Origin: Hymenobacter negativus
Lineage (GTDB): Bacteria > Bacteroidota > Bacteroidia > Cytophagales > Hymenobacteraceae
Direction of reading: 5' to 3'
Assembly (NCBI RefSeq): GCF_017571495.1
Contig: NZ_JAGETZ010000003.1
Coordinates: 62,001-126,000, forward strand
Length of the DNA stretch: 64,000 nt
A model generated the notes under the pieces. That model ran no database searches, was not told the origin of the DNA, and saw only the letters and a program-made list of their open reading frames with translations. This document shows, in pieces, positions 17,125-25,349 of the stretch. Position 1 is the stretch's first letter, and each line of letters begins with the position of its first letter. Made by a program: the position numbers and the translations under genes.

Positions 17125-18519
17125 ATGTCAATTCGCCTCCGCCTTGCGCTGCAATTCGGGTCCATCCTGGCCGTGACGCTGCTGCTGTTTACGCTGGTCA
17201 TCTATTTTGCCACGCAACAGTCGCGGCGCGAGCTGTTCACCCAAAGCCTGTTTAAGCGCACCCTGGTAGTCGGCCATGCCTACGTAGCCGGCCAGAACGA
17301 CCGTGAAAATGCCGGCGAAGAAGCTTCGTATCGGCAGTACCTGCGCCAGCTCTACCGCACCCTGCCCGCCGAGCAAGGGCGTGTGTACGATGCGCAGGAC
17401 CGGCTGGTGTTTCGGGAAGGGCAGGGGGCCGCTAAGCCCGCGCCCCCTGCCTGGCTGGCCGAGGTACGCCGCACCGGCCGCGCCGTGCTGGAGCCCGAAA
17501 CCAACTACCACGAAACTGTGGGCCTGCTCTACCACGACGCGCAGCTGGGGCCGCTGGTAGTGGTGGCATCGTCCATCGACGAGGACAGTCGCCAGCAGCT
17601 CAGTGGGCTGCGGCAGCTGCTGGCTTTGGGGTTTTTGGTGGCGGTGGTGGCCGCGGGGGCGGGCAGCTGGTTTTTTGCGGGCCGGGCGTTGCGCCCACTA
17701 CGCCGCATGGTGCGCGAAGTGGATGGCATCACGGCTACCGACCTGAGTCAGCGCCTGACCCGCGCCGGCGAAACCACCGACGAAATCGGCCTGCTTACCC
17801 AGCGCTTCAACCGCCTGCTCGACCGCCTGGAAGCGGCTTTTGTGGGCCAGCGCACGTTCGTTCGCGACGCCTCGCACGAACTCCGCACGCCCCTCACAGC
17901 CCTTATCGGTGAATTGGAAGTGTCGCTGCTGCAAGCCGAACGCCCGCCAGCCGAGTACCGCCGCGTGCTGCAAAGCACGCTCGACTCGGCCCGGCAGCTC
18001 AACAGCCTCACCAACGGCTTGCTGCAAATTGCCCGCGCCTCCGACGACCCCTCGCAGGTGCCCATGACGGATGTACGCCTCGATGAGCTGCTGCTGCTGG
18101 CACACGAGCAACTGCTGCGCCGCCACCCCACCTGCCGCGTCGACCTGGATTTCGGCGAGGCCGAATCCTTTACCGTGCATGGCAACGAGGCGCTGCTGCT
18201 TTCGGCCGTGCTCAATGTGCTGGACAACGCCTGCAAGTTTTCGAAAGATGCGGGCGGCACCGTTACAGCTACGCTGGCGCACAGCCGCAAGCAGCTGTCG
18301 CTGCTGGTCGCCGACGAAGGCCCGGGTCTCACGGAGGCCGATTTGCAGCAGGTGTTTGTGCCGTTTTTCCGGGCGGCTTCGGCGCGGGCGGTGCCGGGGC
18401 ACGGCATCGGCCTGCCGCTCACGGCGCGCATCATGGCCCTGCACGGCGGCACAGTTCGCGTAGAAAGCGAGCCCGGCAACGGCACCCAGGTATGGCTGGA
18501 ATGGCCAGTGCCAAGCTAG
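17125..18519 (+). CDS. Sensor histidine kinase (HAMP type)
   Basis: A 464-residue membrane kinase. TM1 at ~6-28 (LALQFGSILAVTLLLFTLVI), a ~140-residue periplasmic domain, TM2 at ~165-190, HAMP with PLRRMVREVDGITATDLSQR. Dimerisation box DASHELRTPLTALIGELEV has the phospho-His at ~residue 251. ATPase boxes: N (LNVLDNACKFS), G1 (DEGPGL), F (FVPFF), G2 (GHGIGLPLT). Paired with the regulator directly upstream. The signal is unknown. Confidence 0.92.
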   Translation: MSIRLRLALQFGSILAVTLLLFTLVIYFATQQSRRELFTQSLFKRTLVVGHAYVAGQNDRENAGEEASYRQYLRQLYRTLPAEQGRVYDAQDRLVFREGQGAAKPAPPAWLAEVRRTGRAVLEPETNYHETVGLLYHDAQLGPLVVVASSIDEDSRQQLSGLRQLLALGFLVAVVAAGAGSWFFAGRALRPLRRMVREVDGITATDLSQRLTRAGETTDEIGLLTQRFNRLLDRLEAAFVGQRTFVRDASHELRTPLTALIGELEVSLLQAERPPAEYRRVLQSTLDSARQLNSLTNGLLQIARASDDPSQVPMTDVRLDELLLLAHEQLLRRHPTCRVDLDFGEAESFTVHGNEALLLSAVLNVLDNACKFSKDAGGTVTATLAHSRKQLSLLVADEGPGLTEADLQQVFVPFFRAASARAVPGHGIGLPLTARIMALHGGTVRVESEPGNGTQVWLEWPVPS

Positions 18520-18629
18520 CGCCGAATAGTCCGCCATGCGTGGCGTGGAGGCTGTTTGGAAAGTCGTTTTTCGTTAGTTCATCCGCCATCCTAAATAGCT
18601 TCTGGGGGTATTATGGGAGAGTATCGCCC

Positions 18630-18684
18630 TTTTAATTCGCTTTTAATTCGCCTTTAATTCGACCTTAATAACGCGCCTTTAACC
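18630..18684. promoter_or_regulatory. Tandem 11-bp direct repeats, probable response-regulator operator
   Basis: Units TTTTAATTCGC (18630), TTTTAATTCGC (18641), CTTTAATTCGA (18652) and CCTTAATAACG (18663) are in exact 11-base phase; a fifth TTTAA follows 3 bases out of phase (18678-18682). Direct repeats at one helical turn are typical sites for OmpR/PhoB winged-helix regulators. The array lies just after such a regulator/kinase pair and 53 bases before the SulP gene. Confidence 0.7.
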
Positions 18685-18736
18685 TTGTATTCCGAATTCC
18701 CTCCCAACCGCTGGGGCCCTTCCCAATACAAGTCAC

Positions 18737-20380
18737 ATGACGCAGGTTATTTCTACCCCATCCCGCACTGGTGCGCCCATCGCGGCGCCGGTCGCGCCCC
18801 CGGAGCCTCAGCATAAGGCGTCGCTGTTCAGCACCATCGGACAGGATGCGCCGGCGGGGCTGGTGGTTTTCCTGGTGGCGCTGCCGCTGTGCCTGGGCAT
18901 TTCGCTGGCCTCGGGGGCACCGCTGCTGGCGGGCGTGATTGCGGGCATTGTGGGCGGCGTGCTGGTGAGCGTGCTCAGCGGCTCGGCGGTGAGCGTGAGC
19001 GGGCCGGCGGCGGGCCTCACGGTGGTGGTACTGTCGGCTATTTCGACGCTGGGCTCTTGGCCGGCGGTGCTGGCGGCCACGGCCGTGGCAGGCGTTATTC
19101 AGATTGGGCTGGGAGTGGCGCGGGCGGGCATTATCGCGCTGTATTTCCCGGCGGCCGTTATCCGCGGCATGCTGGCGGCCATTGGCATTATCCTCATTCT
19201 AAAGCAGCTGCCGCACTTCTTTGGGGCCGACGCCGACTATTTTGAGGACATGAACTTCCTGCAGTTCAACGGGCTGAATACCTTCTCCGCCATTGGCGCG
19301 GCCATGAAGGCGCTGAGCCCCGGCTCGGTGCTGGTGGGGGTGGTGTCGCTGGTTATTCTGCTGCTGTGGAACACGGCACCGGTGCGGCGGCAGTCGTGGT
19401 CGCGGCTGGTACCGGGTGCGCTAGTGGCCGTGCTGGCCGCTGTGGGCATCAACCAATTGCTGAAAACGGTGGCCCCCGACATGCAGGTGCGACCCGAGCA
19501 CCTAGTGAAACTGCCGGTACTGTCCTCGCTCGGCCAGCTGGCCGGTGAGATGACTTTCCCCGATTTCAACGCCCTGCGTAATCCAACTACCTACACGGTG
19601 GCCTTTACCATTGCCATCGTGGCCTCGCTCGAAACGCTGCTTAGCGTGGAGGCCGTGGACAACCTCGACCCCCAGAAGCGCCACACGCCCACCAACCGCG
19701 AGCTGCTGGCCCAGGGCGCCGGCAACCTGGTGAGCGGTCTGCTCGGCGGCCTGCCGCTGACGGCCGTTATCGTGCGGTCCTCGGCCAACATCGCGGCCGG
19801 CGCCCAGAGCAAGCTTTCGGCCTTCATCCACGGCTTGCTGTTGCTCACGAGCCTGTTGTTTTTGGGTGCGGTGCTGAACCTGATTCCCTTGTCGGCGCTG
19901 GCGGCGGTGCTGCTGCTGGTGGGCTACAAGCTCACCATGCCCGCCCTTTACCGCAAGCAGTGGAGGCTGGGCCGCGAGCAGTTTGTGCCCTTCATCATCA
20001 CCATCGTGGCCGTGCTCTTCACCGATTTGTTGAAGGGCGTGAGCATTGGACTGGTGCTGGGCTTCTTCTTCATTCTGCGCGACAATGCCAAGGCTGGCTC
20101 CTACCTGCGCCGCGACGATTCCGAAGACCAGTCCGAAAGCGAGGAGGTGCGCCAGCACCTGCGCCTGCCCGAGCACGTGTCCTTCCTCAACAAAGCCAGC
20201 ATCGTGACTACCCTGGAGCAGCTGCCCAGCGGCAGCCGCGTCATCCTCGATGGGACCCGCTCCGATGTTATTGACCACGACGTGCTCGAAGCCATTGAAG
20301 CCTTCCGCCAAGCCGCCCCGGCCCGGGGCATCGAGCTGGAATTACGCGGCATCCGGCAGGTAGAGCTGGGCGTGCACTAG
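18737..20380 (+). CDS. SulP family inorganic anion transporter
   Basis: A 547-residue SulP/SLC26 transporter. The membrane core has ~12-14 segments from residue ~30 to 450 (QDAPAGLVVFLVALPLCLGI, SVSGPAAGLTVVVLSAIST). A C-terminal STAS-like domain follows (~475-547: EHVSFLNKASIVTTLEQLPS, ILDGTRSDVIDHDVLE). SulP members carry sulfate, bicarbonate or other anions. The next gene is a beta-carbonic anhydrase, which favours bicarbonate (BicA-like use). Probably controlled by the upstream two-component system through the 11-bp repeats. Confidence 0.9.
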   Translation: MTQVISTPSRTGAPIAAPVAPPEPQHKASLFSTIGQDAPAGLVVFLVALPLCLGISLASGAPLLAGVIAGIVGGVLVSVLSGSAVSVSGPAAGLTVVVLSAISTLGSWPAVLAATAVAGVIQIGLGVARAGIIALYFPAAVIRGMLAAIGIILILKQLPHFFGADADYFEDMNFLQFNGLNTFSAIGAAMKALSPGSVLVGVVSLVILLLWNTAPVRRQSWSRLVPGALVAVLAAVGINQLLKTVAPDMQVRPEHLVKLPVLSSLGQLAGEMTFPDFNALRNPTTYTVAFTIAIVASLETLLSVEAVDNLDPQKRHTPTNRELLAQGAGNLVSGLLGGLPLTAVIVRSSANIAAGAQSKLSAFIHGLLLLTSLLFLGAVLNLIPLSALAAVLLLVGYKLTMPALYRKQWRLGREQFVPFIITIVAVLFTDLLKGVSIGLVLGFFFILRDNAKAGSYLRRDDSEDQSESEEVRQHLRLPEHVSFLNKASIVTTLEQLPSGSRVILDGTRSDVIDHDVLEAIEAFRQAAPARGIELELRGIRQVELGVH

Positions 20381-20554
20381 CAAGCACCTTTCGGCACCGG
20401 AGCCCTTGGGCAACCCACTCTTTTCAACTACAATTTAGGCGCTACCTTAGACGCCGTCGTACCGTGACCGACAGCCGAATTTGGCATCGGCGCGTATAGC
20501 CAAACCACTGCTCTGGCCAGATGAAATGGCTACCAACTTACCTTTTTTCACGTT

Positions 20555-21283
20555 ATGGCTGGTCTCAGCAAAATTCTCGAAAACAATAAAAGATGGGTGT
20601 CGGACCGCAATGCGAAGGACCCCAATTTCTTTAAAAACCTGGCCAATGGCCAGAAGCCCAAATACCTGTTCATTGGCTGCTCCGATTCTCGGGTGCCGGC
20701 CTCGGGCATTACCGGCACCGGGCCGGGCGAAATGTTCGTACACCGCAACATTGCCAACCTAGTGGTGCATTCCGACATGAACCTGCTGAGCGTGCTGCAG
20801 TACGCCGTGGAAGTGCTGGGTGTGCAGGACATCATGGTGGTGGGCCACTATGGCTGCGGGGGCGTAGCTGCCGCTGCCGCCAACAAGCAGTACGGCTTGA
20901 TTGACAACTGGCTGGTGAATATCCGCGACGTGATTCGGCTGCACGAAACCGAGTACCTGCGCGAGAAGGACGAAACCCAGCGCCTGCGCCGGCTGGTGGA
21001 ATTGAACGTGATTGAGCAGGTACGTAACCTGGCCAAAACCAACATCATTCAGAATGCCATGCGCGGCGACAAACCGCCCCGCCTGCACGGCCTTGTCTAC
21101 GACATTGCCGACGGTGTGCTCAAAGACCTGAACGTGGACGGAATAGATGTGATGACCCAGATGGAACACATTTATGCCACCGAAGCCGTGGACAGCGAAC
21201 CCGCCCACGACGACGAGGTCAGCTCCTACGAAGGCCCCAAACAAGACCCGGCTAAAGAAATCAAAGAAGCGAAGAGCAAATAG
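20555..21283 (+). CDS. Beta-class carbonic anhydrase
   Basis: A 242-residue beta-carbonic anhydrase interconverting CO2 and bicarbonate. Zinc ligands are visible: Cys42 and the Asp44/Arg46 dyad in IGCSDSRVPA; His98 and Cys101 in VVGHYGCGGV. The C-terminal ~25 residues are an acidic/Lys-rich tail. It lies 174 bases downstream of the SulP gene on the same strand; the two may form a bicarbonate uptake/hydration pair. A strong terminator follows at 21318. Confidence 0.93.
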   Translation: MAGLSKILENNKRWVSDRNAKDPNFFKNLANGQKPKYLFIGCSDSRVPASGITGTGPGEMFVHRNIANLVVHSDMNLLSVLQYAVEVLGVQDIMVVGHYGCGGVAAAAANKQYGLIDNWLVNIRDVIRLHETEYLREKDETQRLRRLVELNVIEQVRNLAKTNIIQNAMRGDKPPRLHGLVYDIADGVLKDLNVDGIDVMTQMEHIYATEAVDSEPAHDDEVSSYEGPKQDPAKEIKEAKSK

Positions 21284-21317
21284 AGTTTCTCTCCTTTTCT
21301 GCCAGCTTACCACCCAC

Positions 21318-21354
21318 AAAAAAGGCCTGCCGCAACTTGCGGCAGGCCTTTTTT
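21318..21354. terminator. Bidirectional intrinsic terminator
   Basis: AAAAAAGGCCTGCCGCAA (21318-21335) pairs with TTGCGGCAGGCCTTTTTT (21337-21354). Placed between convergent carbonic anhydrase and M1 peptidase genes. Confidence 0.9.
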
Positions 21355-21369
21355 ATTCTAATCTACAGG

Positions 21370-21402
21370 CCGTCGTACTGAGCGCAGTCGAAGCATGACG
21401 TG
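21370..21402. repeat. Partial arm of the MITE/REP-like palindrome family
   Basis: CCGTCGTACTGAGCGCAGTC then GAAGCATGACG resembles one arm of the 57075-57175 element (CGTCATGCTGAGC..GAAGC). No partner arm follows, so it is a solo or degraded copy. Confidence 0.45.
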
Positions 21403-21414
21403 TTAACCTGTTTC

Positions 21415-23901
21415 TTACTTCCCGGCCATCATTTCCTGCGTGGCCTTATCAACAGCCGTTTGCGCTTCGGTAGCGTGGGCGCGACCAGTCTGGGCTTTGG
21501 CAGCGCCTTGCAGCAGGCCGGCGGCCATGCGGTCGGCTCCGTAGGCTTTGTATTTCACGCCAAGGTCGCGCAGGCGGGTCACGCCTTCGGCGAAGGCGGC
21601 CGGGTCATCAAGGCGGCCCATCATATCAGCCAATGAGGGCGCGAGGTTGAACTTGCCCTGCACCCGGGCGGCGTCGAATTTGTCGCGCACGAAAGCCCAC
21701 TCGGCGGGGCCGCCGGCCTGGGCATAAGTAGCTACCACGGCTTGGCTGATGGTGCTGTGGTCGTCGCTGGCCAGGGTTTTGGCCTTGGCCAGGGCCTGGG
21801 CAGGCTGCACGTTGGCCAAAGCACGCAGGGCGGCACCCTGCACGCCGTACGACTGGCTGTTGAGCTGCTGGGTGAAGAGCTTCTCGTCTTTCTTATCCTT
21901 GAGCTGACCCAGGGCTTTGAGCACCTGCGCCATTACCACCGGCTCCTTTTCGGTGGCAGCCAGCTTGCGCAGGGCGGGGGCGGCGGCTTTGGCCACAGCT
22001 TTGTCGTCCAGCTTCAGGGCCTCAATGCCGGCCTGGCGCATCATGTAGAACTTGTCGTTGAGAGCAGCCAGTAGCACGCCCCGCGCGGCAGCGTTGGTGG
22101 TTTGCTCCTTGGCGGCGGCCACTACGGCTTCCAGCTTGTCAACAAACAGCGGCGCGTGGCTGAACTGGTACACGTACTCGCTCACCGGCTTGTTGTCGGT
22201 TTTCAGCCACAGGGTTTTCTTGCGGGCATCCACGTTCACCAGCTCGGGCTTGGCCGACAGCGGCATGGTGAAGGTTTGGCTGGCTTCGGTCATCGTCACG
22301 CGCTGGTGCTGCACTTTGCCGCCCACGTAGTAGTCGATGGTGAAGGGTAGCTGGAAGGTCTGGCCCGGCTGGGTCTGCTTCACGGTCACGGACTGCATTT
22401 TTTTAGCGGCGTCCCAGGCGTAGTCGATGGTGACGATGGGGTGGCCCGCGCCGTAGTACCACTGGTTGTAGAACCAGTTCAAGTCCTGGCCCGACACGGC
22501 CTCAAACGCGAGGCGCATCTGGTGCGCCTCGCCGTTGCTGAGGGCGTTATCCTTCAGATATTTTTGCAGGCCGGCGAAGAACACTTCATCGCCCAGGTAG
22601 GCGCGTAGCATGTCCATGATGGCCCCGCCTTTCTGGTAGCTCACCAGGTCGAATACCTCTTCCTGCTGGTCGTAGTGGAAGCGGACGAGGTTTTTGGTGG
22701 CGTCGCGTGGCGAGCTCAGGTAGCGCCGCATGTAGCGGTAGTAGTGGGCATCGGCCGCTTCCGGGCCGAACTTGTGCTCGGCGTAGAGGCCCTCACCGAA
22801 GTCGGCCATGGTTTCGTTCACGGTGATGTTCGACCACGATTCGGCCGTCACATAGTCGCCAAACCACTGGTGAAACAGCTCGTGCGCAATCACCGACTCG
22901 CCCGAATATTCGCGGTCCAGCAGCTCGCGGTCGGTGAGCTGCACCTGTTCGCCGTGCAGGGTTGCGGTGGTGTTTTCCATGGCCCCGCTCACGTAGTCGC
23001 GGGCCACAATCTGGGCGTATTTATTCCACGGATACTCCACGCCGAGGCGGTTGGAGTAGAACTCCAGCATGTCGGGCGTGTTGCCAAAAATCTGCTTGGC
23101 GAAGGGCGCATACTTGGGCTCCAGGTAGTAGCTCACCTCTTTGCCGCGCCAGGTGTCCTTGTAGATTTTGAAGTCGCCCACCGCCATCATAAACAGGTAG
23201 GGCGAGTGGGGTAAGTCCATTTTCCAGACGTCGGTGCGCAGGCCGGGGCCGGCGGGCGTGCTGCTCACCATTTTGCCGTTGCTGAGCGTGACGTACTTGG
23301 CGGGCACGGTCATCGAGATTTCCTCAGTGGTTTTCTGGTTGGGCCGGTCGATGGTGGGGAACCAGGCCGACGAGCCTTCGGTCTCGCCCTGCGTCCAGAT
23401 TTGGACCGGCTTGCCGGCTACGGCGCTGTCGGGGTTGATGAAATATAGGCCTTTGGCGTCGGTGATGGCCGCTGAGCCCTGCACTTTCAACTCATCGGGC
23501 TTCGAGGTGTAGTCGATATAAATGGTGTATTCCTCGCCGGGTTTGAACATCTTGCCCAGGTTGATGCGCAAGTTCATGCCATCGGCGTAGTCGTATTTCA
23601 GCGGGGTTTGCTGGCCGCCATTCATCATGGCCACAGCTTTGATGTCCATGCCCTTGGCGTCGAGGCGGAGGGAGTCGGTGGGGTAGGCGTGGGGCTTGAG
23701 CGTGACCCATTCCTTGCCGTAGAGGTAGCGCTTGGCGTAGTCGAAGCGCACGTCGAGCTTGGTGTGCACCAGGTCGTTAATCTTGGTGGCGGAAGCGCGG
23801 TAAGGAGACTCCGGCTGGACCGGCGGTGGGGTGGGCGCCTGGGCGAAAGCTGCCGGTGCGGCGGCCAGGCCCAGCAGGCCCATGGCAAACAGATGCTTCA
23901 T
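21415..23901 (-). CDS. M1 family metallopeptidase (aminopeptidase) with HEAT-like C-terminus
   Basis: An 828-residue secreted zinc aminopeptidase. Signal peptide MKHLFAMGLLGLAAAPAAFA. The N-terminal beta domain has DYTSKPDELK and WFPTIDRP. The substrate motif GAMEN is in YVSGAMENTTATLH. The zinc site is HELFHQWFGDY (residue ~341) and the third ligand lies in NETMADFGEGLYAE. The C-terminal ~200 residues are Ala/Leu helical repeats (VMAQVLKALGQLKDKKDEKL). Likely periplasmic or surface peptide trimming. A second Met one codon upstream gives the alternative start 23904. Confidence 0.92.
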   Translation of the reverse strand: MKHLFAMGLLGLAAAPAAFAQAPTPPPVQPESPYRASATKINDLVHTKLDVRFDYAKRYLYGKEWVTLKPHAYPTDSLRLDAKGMDIKAVAMMNGGQQTPLKYDYADGMNLRINLGKMFKPGEEYTIYIDYTSKPDELKVQGSAAITDAKGLYFINPDSAVAGKPVQIWTQGETEGSSAWFPTIDRPNQKTTEEISMTVPAKYVTLSNGKMVSSTPAGPGLRTDVWKMDLPHSPYLFMMAVGDFKIYKDTWRGKEVSYYLEPKYAPFAKQIFGNTPDMLEFYSNRLGVEYPWNKYAQIVARDYVSGAMENTTATLHGEQVQLTDRELLDREYSGESVIAHELFHQWFGDYVTAESWSNITVNETMADFGEGLYAEHKFGPEAADAHYYRYMRRYLSSPRDATKNLVRFHYDQQEEVFDLVSYQKGGAIMDMLRAYLGDEVFFAGLQKYLKDNALSNGEAHQMRLAFEAVSGQDLNWFYNQWYYGAGHPIVTIDYAWDAAKKMQSVTVKQTQPGQTFQLPFTIDYYVGGKVQHQRVTMTEASQTFTMPLSAKPELVNVDARKKTLWLKTDNKPVSEYVYQFSHAPLFVDKLEAVVAAAKEQTTNAAARGVLLAALNDKFYMMRQAGIEALKLDDKAVAKAAAPALRKLAATEKEPVVMAQVLKALGQLKDKKDEKLFTQQLNSQSYGVQGAALRALANVQPAQALAKAKTLASDDHSTISQAVVATYAQAGGPAEWAFVRDKFDAARVQGKFNLAPSLADMMGRLDDPAAFAEGVTRLRDLGVKYKAYGADRMAAGLLQGAAKAQTGRAHATEAQTAVDKATQEMMAGK

Positions 23902-24030
23902 CAAGAACAGGGATGAGTGAAAATGGTGAGTTCGCGCGAAGGACGCGGAGATGGCGCCGACGTTGCGGCCAGCCGCACGAAAGTAGCAACCGAGTAGCGC
24001 GGACTTTAAATTTTCGCATGGCTCAACTCC

Positions 24031-25182
24031 CTAAACCCGCAAGGCACCTACTGGTTGCGCGAGAGCACGGGCCAGCACCCAGCGGCGCAATGGCTCTTCC
24101 AGGAAGCGGTAGCCAAGCTCCGCGACAGCCACCGTAGCCAGAAACTGCCAGCCGGTGCCAACCGATGCCCGAAACTGGCCTTGCCACCAGATACTGAACA
24201 CCCCCACATGCACGAGGTAGAAAAAATACGAACTGCGGCCCAGCGCCTGCATCAAACGGGAAGCCAGAGCTACACGCAGCCAGCTGCGCTCGGCTAGCAG
24301 CCCAGCTAGCAGCAACGTCACGCCCAGCGGAAAAAACACGTTGTTGAGTACGATGGCGCCGGGATGTAGTAGGCCGTCGGCGAAGGTGCGCGGTGAGCGC
24401 AGTTCGGCCAGCAGGCCCACGGCCGTGCACATGAGCAGCCCGCCTAGCAGGGTGCGCCAGGGCCATTGGGTCGGGCGCACACCCGTGCGGGCGGCCCACC
24501 AACGCGCCAGCCCTACGCCCAGCAAAAACTCCAGCACTCGCCCAAAAAAGGTGTAATTAAACAGGTGGTAGTAGGAGCCAAAAAAACCGTGCAGCGCTGG
24601 GTGGCCAGCGCACAGCAACGTCAGCAGTAAGCCCGTACCGACGATGGCTCCCGCAAATCCCGCCGCCCCGGCACGCCCCCATCGCTGCCACATCCATAGC
24701 AGCAATGGGGCCGAGAAATAGAAGCATTCTTCCGCCGTGAGCGACCAGGATTGCGGAATGCCCACAAATTTGAGCGTACTGGAAAAACCGCGCAATAAGC
24801 TCTGGCTTAGGAACACGAGGCCCAGGCTACGAGTAGCCTCGCCTGGTGCTGGGGGCCAGTAAAGGTGCGCCAGCAATAACCCGTTCAGCAGCAGATAAAC
24901 CGGGTAGATGCGAGCCACGCGCCGCCAAAGGTAGTGCCGCCACCAAGTGCCAGTGAATGCGACGCTTCCTTGATAACGAGTGGCAATAACGAAGCCGCTG
25001 AGCACAAAAAACATACTGACACCTAGGTACATCTGCCCCAGAATGCGCTGAACCCAGATGGGAGCCCCCACGGGCCAGAAATGCATGAAGAAAATCAGGT
25101 AGGCTGCCACGGCGCGCAGGCCCGTCAGGGCCGGATAGTAGGGTCTTGCGGGCAGAGAAGCGGCAGTAGGGGAAGGAGCCAT
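24031..25182 (-). CDS. Acyltransferase 3 (OafA/YrhL-like) membrane protein
   Basis: A 383-residue multi-pass acyltransferase-3 protein. Diagnostic N-terminal block: YYPALTGLRAVAAYLIFFMH, including the conserved R and the catalytic-type His. Then YLGVSMFFVLSGFVIATRYQ and WRRVARIYPVYLLL (R/x/P motif), with ~10 hydrophobic segments. The family O-acetylates polysaccharides, lipids or antibiotics in the membrane. A second acyltransferase-3 gene lies at 36224-37387. ATG at 25180-25182 preferred; the frame opens six codons earlier. Confidence 0.88.
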   Translation of the reverse strand: MAPSPTAASLPARPYYPALTGLRAVAAYLIFFMHFWPVGAPIWVQRILGQMYLGVSMFFVLSGFVIATRYQGSVAFTGTWWRHYLWRRVARIYPVYLLLNGLLLAHLYWPPAPGEATRSLGLVFLSQSLLRGFSSTLKFVGIPQSWSLTAEECFYFSAPLLLWMWQRWGRAGAAGFAGAIVGTGLLLTLLCAGHPALHGFFGSYYHLFNYTFFGRVLEFLLGVGLARWWAARTGVRPTQWPWRTLLGGLLMCTAVGLLAELRSPRTFADGLLHPGAIVLNNVFFPLGVTLLLAGLLAERSWLRVALASRLMQALGRSSYFFYLVHVGVFSIWWQGQFRASVGTGWQFLATVAVAELGYRFLEEPLRRWVLARALAQPVGALRV

Positions 25183-25318
25183 GCAGCCGCAAGCTACCAC
25201 CGTGCTTTCGATAGCTGTTGCGGTTTTGGGCTAGTTGGAGCGGCGGCTCATTGGGCAAACGGCGTGTTCTCATGCCACCGCTACGAGCACGACATTCCGC
25301 GGGCGATTGCCTCAAGCG

Positions 25319-25326
25319 TAAGTTTG
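25319..25326 (+). promoter_or_regulatory. Candidate -7 box TAAGTTTG
   Basis: Matches TAnnTTTG 23 bases before the TonB receptor ATG. No clear -33 TTG at standard spacing. Confidence 0.35.
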
Positions 25327-25349
25327 TACCCCCATCAACTCCCCGCTAA

